DNA from: JAHEKD01 sp965215945 | GTDB lineage: Bacteria; Pseudomonadota; Gammaproteobacteria; Arenicellales; JAHEKD01 | DNA length: 64,000 nt | Direction: 5' to 3' | Assembly (NCBI GenBank): GCA_965215945.1 | Contig: CBDCFC010000028.1 | Location: forward strand, 1-64,000 | Shown here: positions 59,942 to 64,000 of the stretch, piece by piece | How positions within the stretch are numbered: the stretch's first letter is position 1 | Layout of the letters: every line of letters starts with the position of its first letter | Program-made: the position numbers and the translations under genes | The notes under the pieces: model-generated | The model's input: the letters and a program-made list of their open reading frames with translations, nothing else | The model's database searches: none | Told to the model about the DNA's origin: nothing

Positions 59942-62464
59942 ATGAAAATTAAAAACATGCTGCAACATGCCTGGCGTATGGCCGGCCGGGAGTTTTCGAC
60001 GGGGGAGTATCGGCTCACCATTTTTGCCTTGATTATAGGGGTGACTGCAGTGATGTCTTTAAGCCTGACCGCATCGCGTATTGAACGTGCCATGTTGTCT
60101 CAAGCTGCAGATATGATCGGTGGTGATCTTGTCGTGCGCTCAAGTGAATGGAATGATGATTTACTGGAACAAAATGCGATCGAAGCCAATCTAAATTATT
60201 CCCTTTCCGTTTCAACCATCAGCATGGTGGGAAATAATGATGAGTTTTTACTATCCAGTATTCGCGGCGTAGATGATAACTATCCACTCAAGGGTAAAGT
60301 CACATTCAAAAATGACTTACAGGGCCAGTCAGTTCAGGAAAAATCCCGGCCAACGCCGGGAACCGCCTGGGTCGACAAACGATTATTGGATAGATTGAAT
60401 GTTGAAATCGGTGGTCAGGTTGATGTTGGCTATACCTCATTAACCATCACCAAAATTTTAGAGATAGAGCCTGATCGGGGCGGTAATTTCTATAGTTTTT
60501 ATCCCCGGCTTTTATTTAACCGTGCTGATTTAGAGCAAAGCCAGTTGATTCAACCCGGCAGCCGGGCATTTTATAAATTCATGCTAGCCGGAAGCCCGGA
60601 TTCAATAGATCAATGGCGCTCACAAACTGAACCGGATTTAAAATCATATCAACGCTTACTTGATCCGCAATCGGGTCAAACTCGAATTAGCAGCAACCTC
60701 GAACGTGCCGGTGCATTTATCAACCTTGGTAGTTTAATGTCGGTCATACTTTGTGGAATTGCTGTCTCATTAGCGGCCTCCAGGCACGCCAGGCGGCATA
60801 TTAATCAGGTTGCTTTATTACGCTGCTTTGGCTTGACCGGACAAGCAGTCAACTCTATCTATTGTTCGCAATTGTTGATTATTGCTCTCCCTGCTATTTT
60901 CATTGGCATGATAACAGGCTATTTAATACATGTTTTATTAATCCAAATCCTAGCGGAATTTTTTACTACGACTTTACCAACCGCTGCATTAAAAGCCTGG
61001 TTTAGCGGCCCATTGACCGCCTTGAGTATGGTCGTTGGTTTTGGGCTGCCTTCGATTATCCAACTGGCCAAAACACCTCCGGCCAGAGTGCTACGTCGTG
61101 AATTAATCACCACACATAGAGCACCTATTTTCAGCGGTTTATTAGCATTAGCTTCGCTGACATTAATTGCCTGGTGGCAAACATCAAACCTAAAACTGGC
61201 GGTCATGACAGTAGGTGGAACCATTGTTTTGATTGCTGTTTTATTAACCTTTATCCTGCTATTGCTCAAACTATTTTCCAAACGCTTCATCAAGAATTCC
61301 TTGCTGCGTAGCGCTTATGCCAACCTCGTTGCCAGACCTACCCTAACGGCCATGCAGATAGCGGGCTTTGGTCTAAGCACTTTCGCCATTGTTTTGATTC
61401 TTCTTTTCAGGCATGATCTTTTTAGCCAATGGAACCAACAAATTCCTGACGATGCACCCAATCGTTTTGTCTTCGATATCCTCGATCACGATAAACCTGA
61501 ATTCGATAGCCTTTTAAAGACACAGAACATCACAACTGACTTATACCCGATTGTTCGTGGTCGGCTGACTAAAATCAATGATGAAATTGTTCAACGTGCT
61601 GTCACTAAGGAAGACAGAGAAGATGAAAGGTTTGATGAAGCATTGGATAGAGATCTCACTTTGACTCAGGTTTCTTTTTTACCCAAAGAAAACATTATCG
61701 TTGAAGGTAAATTTTATACTGATATATCCGAATCCGACTCAGACACTATACCGGTTTCGGTTGAATCAGAACTGGCCGAAAACCTGGGCCTACAACTCGG
61801 TGATAAACTTGAATTTATTGTAGAAGGCCAACCCTTAGTTGCCACAATCGCCAGTCTACGAACAGTCAACTGGGAAAACTTTAACCCAAACTTTTACATG
61901 CTGTTTCCTCAAGGTGTGCTTGACCAATATAGCCGCACCTGGCTTACCAGTTATTATCTGCCCCCTGAACAATCCAATTTTGACAATTTGATCAGTAAGA
62001 CTTTTGCGGCTACAACAGTTATTGACGTGGATTTTGTGATCGAACGGATACGCCGCATACTCGATCAAGTCACCGCAGCCATGGAATTGGTCTTTTCAAT
62101 GACAGTGCTGGCGGGTGTGGCCGTTTTCTGGGCAGCCTTGTTAATTACTTTTGACGAAAAACAAAAACAGGCGGCATTATTGCGTGCGCTGGGTGCCAGC
62201 CGAAAAAATGTCAGTCAGCGATTTATCCTTGAGCAATTATTGATCGGTTTGTTTTCCGGATTGTTAGCAATCTTGTGCTTGGTGATTGTATCCTGGCTAA
62301 TCAGCTCCAGAGTACTGGAAATCGATTGGAATTTTCCGGTGATTTACTCTATTGCAGTACCTTTTATACTGATGTGTTTATTGTCATTACTGGCATCATT
62401 CCAGCTTAAACGAATCGTGCAAACACCACCCTATCAAATATTGCAAAAAGCAGAGGCAGCTTAA
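59942..62464 (+). CDS. ybbP: ABC transporter permease YbbP
   Basis: An 840-residue FtsX-type permease. It has an N-terminal helix (~26-46), a periplasmic MacB-like domain, a first FtsX block (about 255-410), and after two further helices and a second periplasmic domain, a last FtsX block (~710-835). L-L-R-A-L-G-A-S-R-K-N-V is the coupling-helix motif, with the matching L-L-R-C-F-G-L-T-G-Q-A-V in the first block. Length and double-FtsX layout match YbbP. Cargo unknown, linked to tesA lipid metabolism by context. Confidence 0.92.
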   Translation: MKIKNMLQHAWRMAGREFSTGEYRLTIFALIIGVTAVMSLSLTASRIERAMLSQAADMIGGDLVVRSSEWNDDLLEQNAIEANLNYSLSVSTISMVGNNDEFLLSSIRGVDDNYPLKGKVTFKNDLQGQSVQEKSRPTPGTAWVDKRLLDRLNVEIGGQVDVGYTSLTITKILEIEPDRGGNFYSFYPRLLFNRADLEQSQLIQPGSRAFYKFMLAGSPDSIDQWRSQTEPDLKSYQRLLDPQSGQTRISSNLERAGAFINLGSLMSVILCGIAVSLAASRHARRHINQVALLRCFGLTGQAVNSIYCSQLLIIALPAIFIGMITGYLIHVLLIQILAEFFTTTLPTAALKAWFSGPLTALSMVVGFGLPSIIQLAKTPPARVLRRELITTHRAPIFSGLLALASLTLIAWWQTSNLKLAVMTVGGTIVLIAVLLTFILLLLKLFSKRFIKNSLLRSAYANLVARPTLTAMQIAGFGLSTFAIVLILLFRHDLFSQWNQQIPDDAPNRFVFDILDHDKPEFDSLLKTQNITTDLYPIVRGRLTKINDEIVQRAVTKEDREDERFDEALDRDLTLTQVSFLPKENIIVEGKFYTDISESDSDTIPVSVESELAENLGLQLGDKLEFIVEGQPLVATIASLRTVNWENFNPNFYMLFPQGVLDQYSRTWLTSYYLPPEQSNFDNLISKTFAATTVIDVDFVIERIRRILDQVTAAMELVFSMTVLAGVAVFWAALLITFDEKQKQAALLRALGASRKNVSQRFILEQLLIGLFSGLLAILCLVIVSWLISSRVLEIDWNFPVIYSIAVPFILMCLLSLLASFQLKRIVQTPPYQILQKAEAA

Positions 62465-62487
62465 TTATAAGAACATGAAGAAATTAC

Positions 62488-64000
62488 TTATTTCGATAAG
62501 ATCTCTGTGGCAGGCATCAATCCAAAATAAATAGATTTTCGGAAATAATCGACAACAATGTTTGGAGTTTGGATATCGTAATCGACCAGCTTTGTAACTT
62601 TAGCTTTAGCTCTTGTTAAAACATCACCGGCTAATGAGACACAAGTCTTGTCTGTCTTCAATACATTATGATCTTCCACGCATCGAAGTAAATAGTCTTC
62701 ACATTCGTCATTCGTTTGAACTGGTGGATAACATATAAAATTAAAGTTCCTGTAATAAAAATTATCACCAATTGACGAAAATATAGGATACGAAAAATTA
62801 TGCACTGTTGTCCTGTCATTGAGAATTTGATCGACAATCTCTCTATCGAGCTTACTCTGAAATGCTGTTGCCTCTTTCAAGCCCAAATAATTAGAGATAA
62901 TAACCGGCACATCTACCTGGGATAGTTTAATATCAATTTCATTTGTAAATTGTTTATCAGGAAAATATATAGTGAGAGGCATTCGTAGATAGGCTTCGTA
63001 TTTAAATAGCGCCTCAGATGAATCCTTGTAGTCCTTATCGCCAGGAAATAACCATATTCCATGATCACCCGATATTACTACTACTGTATTGTTATAAAGT
63101 TTACTGCTCTGAAATTTTCGCCAAAACTTCCCTAAAGCTTTATCAGTATAATTGACCATGTGTTGATAACGATTGTAAATTTCTTCCGTTTTCAGAGGTA
63201 AATCGGGATGAAAATAATCCTCTTTCGGATTAAGTTCTGTATCGGCAAAAGGATGATGATTAGAAACACTGAGAATTTCAGCAAAAAAAGGTTGCTCTTC
63301 ATTTTCTAAATATTCTAGTGCATAATCAAATGTATAAGGATCCTCAATACCCCAATGTCTAAGCGTGTACGATTTTCCCTGTTTATAGAGACTATGCTGA
63401 ATTTTTGCCTGATCGTGCAGCTCATCAAAACCTATCTTTGGCAAAAATTTATCACGATTAAAAAAATCCGCTTCAGCCCCATGAAACCAATAAGATCTGT
63501 ATCCATTACGTTTTAATATCTCCGGTAAACAATTAGTTTTGACTTCTTGATTATTACCTGCTGAGATAGATGTACCTACTAGAAAATCATGCACACCGCA
63601 TAAAAGTGCAATTTCTGCCTTAATAGTTTGATTTGAATTCGCATAATAATATTTTGGAGAAAAGTTTCTCACTGCAATTTTATTCAAATTGGGCGTTAGG
63701 CTTATTCCATTCCTTTCTATAGTTTCATACTTACGCACACTTTCTAAAACTATGAAAATTACATTTTTGCGGTTTATACCTTTTTTATCATTGGGTGTTT
63801 GAAAAAACGGAAATACTGTTTTATTCGTATCGTATAATCGATTAACTTTTTCTACATGCAATGGAGTTATCTCTGCAACTTGCACCCCATCAATAAACTT
63901 TTCTCGAAACAACTGTAAAACTGGGTTTTTATAATTAAGAGGTATTGCAGTTGTTCTATACCAGTTTTCTATTTGCGACAGCTTATAAAAATTTGTATAG
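62488..64000 (-). CDS. LTA-synthase-like alkaline-phosphatase-superfamily enzyme, partial (5' end outside window)
   Basis: The frame is open to the window edge (codons beyond 63912 read W-Y-R-T-T-A-I-P-L-N-Y), so the N-terminal, presumably membrane, part is missing. The visible ~504 residues are a sulfatase/phosphoglycerol-transferase fold: V-I-F-I-V-L-E-S-V-R with the metal Glu, the nucleophile region Y-A-N-S-N-Q-T with probable Thr, S-N-H-H-P-F, and V-I-S-G-D-H-G-I-W with metal Asp/His. Such enzymes transfer phosphoglycerol or phosphoethanolamine to glycans or lipids. It converges on ybbP with 23 bases between stops. Confidence 0.8.
   Translation of the reverse strand, partial: YTNFYKLSQIENWYRTTAIPLNYKNPVLQLFREKFIDGVQVAEITPLHVEKVNRLYDTNKTVFPFFQTPNDKKGINRKNVIFIVLESVRKYETIERNGISLTPNLNKIAVRNFSPKYYYANSNQTIKAEIALLCGVHDFLVGTSISAGNNQEVKTNCLPEILKRNGYRSYWFHGAEADFFNRDKFLPKIGFDELHDQAKIQHSLYKQGKSYTLRHWGIEDPYTFDYALEYLENEEQPFFAEILSVSNHHPFADTELNPKEDYFHPDLPLKTEEIYNRYQHMVNYTDKALGKFWRKFQSSKLYNNTVVVISGDHGIWLFPGDKDYKDSSEALFKYEAYLRMPLTIYFPDKQFTNEIDIKLSQVDVPVIISNYLGLKEATAFQSKLDREIVDQILNDRTTVHNFSYPIFSSIGDNFYYRNFNFICYPPVQTNDECEDYLLRCVEDHNVLKTDKTCVSLAGDVLTRAKAKVTKLVDYDIQTPNIVVDYFRKSIYFGLMPATEILSK

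Noticed and set aside
1..64000. CRISPR array, tRNA, rRNA or prophage genes
   Set aside because: No regularly spaced direct repeats, cloverleaf sequences, rRNA segments or phage structural genes were seen on either strand.

Overview
The window looks like a stretch of chromosome from a free-living, probably aquatic, moderately AT-rich gammaproteobacterium. Several linkages point there: TIGR02449 gene-zapA-6S RNA with fau nearby, ygfB-pepP-ubiH-ubiI, tesA divergent from ybbA-ybbP, and polA near a DUF2782 gene. I cannot place it below class from the sequence alone. No rRNA, tRNA, CRISPR array or prophage was found.

Layout. 1-5.8 kb: a broken esterase and a broken DMT transporter, an SGNH hydrolase, a GFA protein, an aminotransferase, and a nitrilase-TauE pair. 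5.95-7.35 kb: one IS110-family (IS1111-type) insertion sequence with a 3' non-coding segment that looks like its guide RNA. 7.6-9.1 kb: an acetylpolyamine amidohydrolase gene preceded by two paralogous mini membrane proteins. 10-13.4 kb: a beta-oxidation thiolase/multifunctional-enzyme operon. 13.5-20.3 kb: trmB, a glycosidase-like gene, DUF4404, a sulfotransferase, uvrD, a GGCT protein and a membrane-tethered LuxR regulator. 20.4-25.9 kb: a glycosyltransferase behind a start-codon hairpin, a lipoprotein, glyoxalase I, a Rieske oxygenase with a divergent (broken) LysR regulator, DUF2782 and a LOG protein. 26-36.7 kb: DMT transporter, DUF488, polA, csp and RRM protein, a proline-racemase-family enzyme, a broken solute-binding protein, LysE exporter, a secreted metalloprotease, ymdB and fau. 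36.9-38.8 kb: a GMC oxidoreductase/Tat lipoprotein cassette lying between fau and the 6S RNA gene. 38.8-46.7 kb: ssrS, zapA, ygfB, pepP, ubiH, ubiI, nhaR and a small stress-like cluster. 46.7-50.7 kb: FG-GAP protein, Kef-type antiporter, thpR. 51-55.4 kb: a Fur box followed by fur, an orphan Fe-type ABC ATPase, tpx, LtrA and a PfkB kinase. 55.5-64 kb: a DAACS symporter with a strong terminator, a DAO-type oxidase, tesA, ybbA-ybbP and a partial LTA-synthase-like enzyme.

Two themes run through the window. First, at least seven frame breaks in six genes can each be closed by adding or removing one base, nearly always in a short homopolymer. Uncorrected sequencing indels are the simplest reading, so I call these genes broken only provisionally. 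Second, intergenic regions carry dispersed hairpin-forming repeats, some of which recur within the window. The most promising unusual features are the IS1111 guide-RNA architecture, the paralogous mini-protein pair coupled to the acetylpolyamine amidohydrolase, the cassette splitting the ssrS-fau locus, and the fur-led five-gene cluster.
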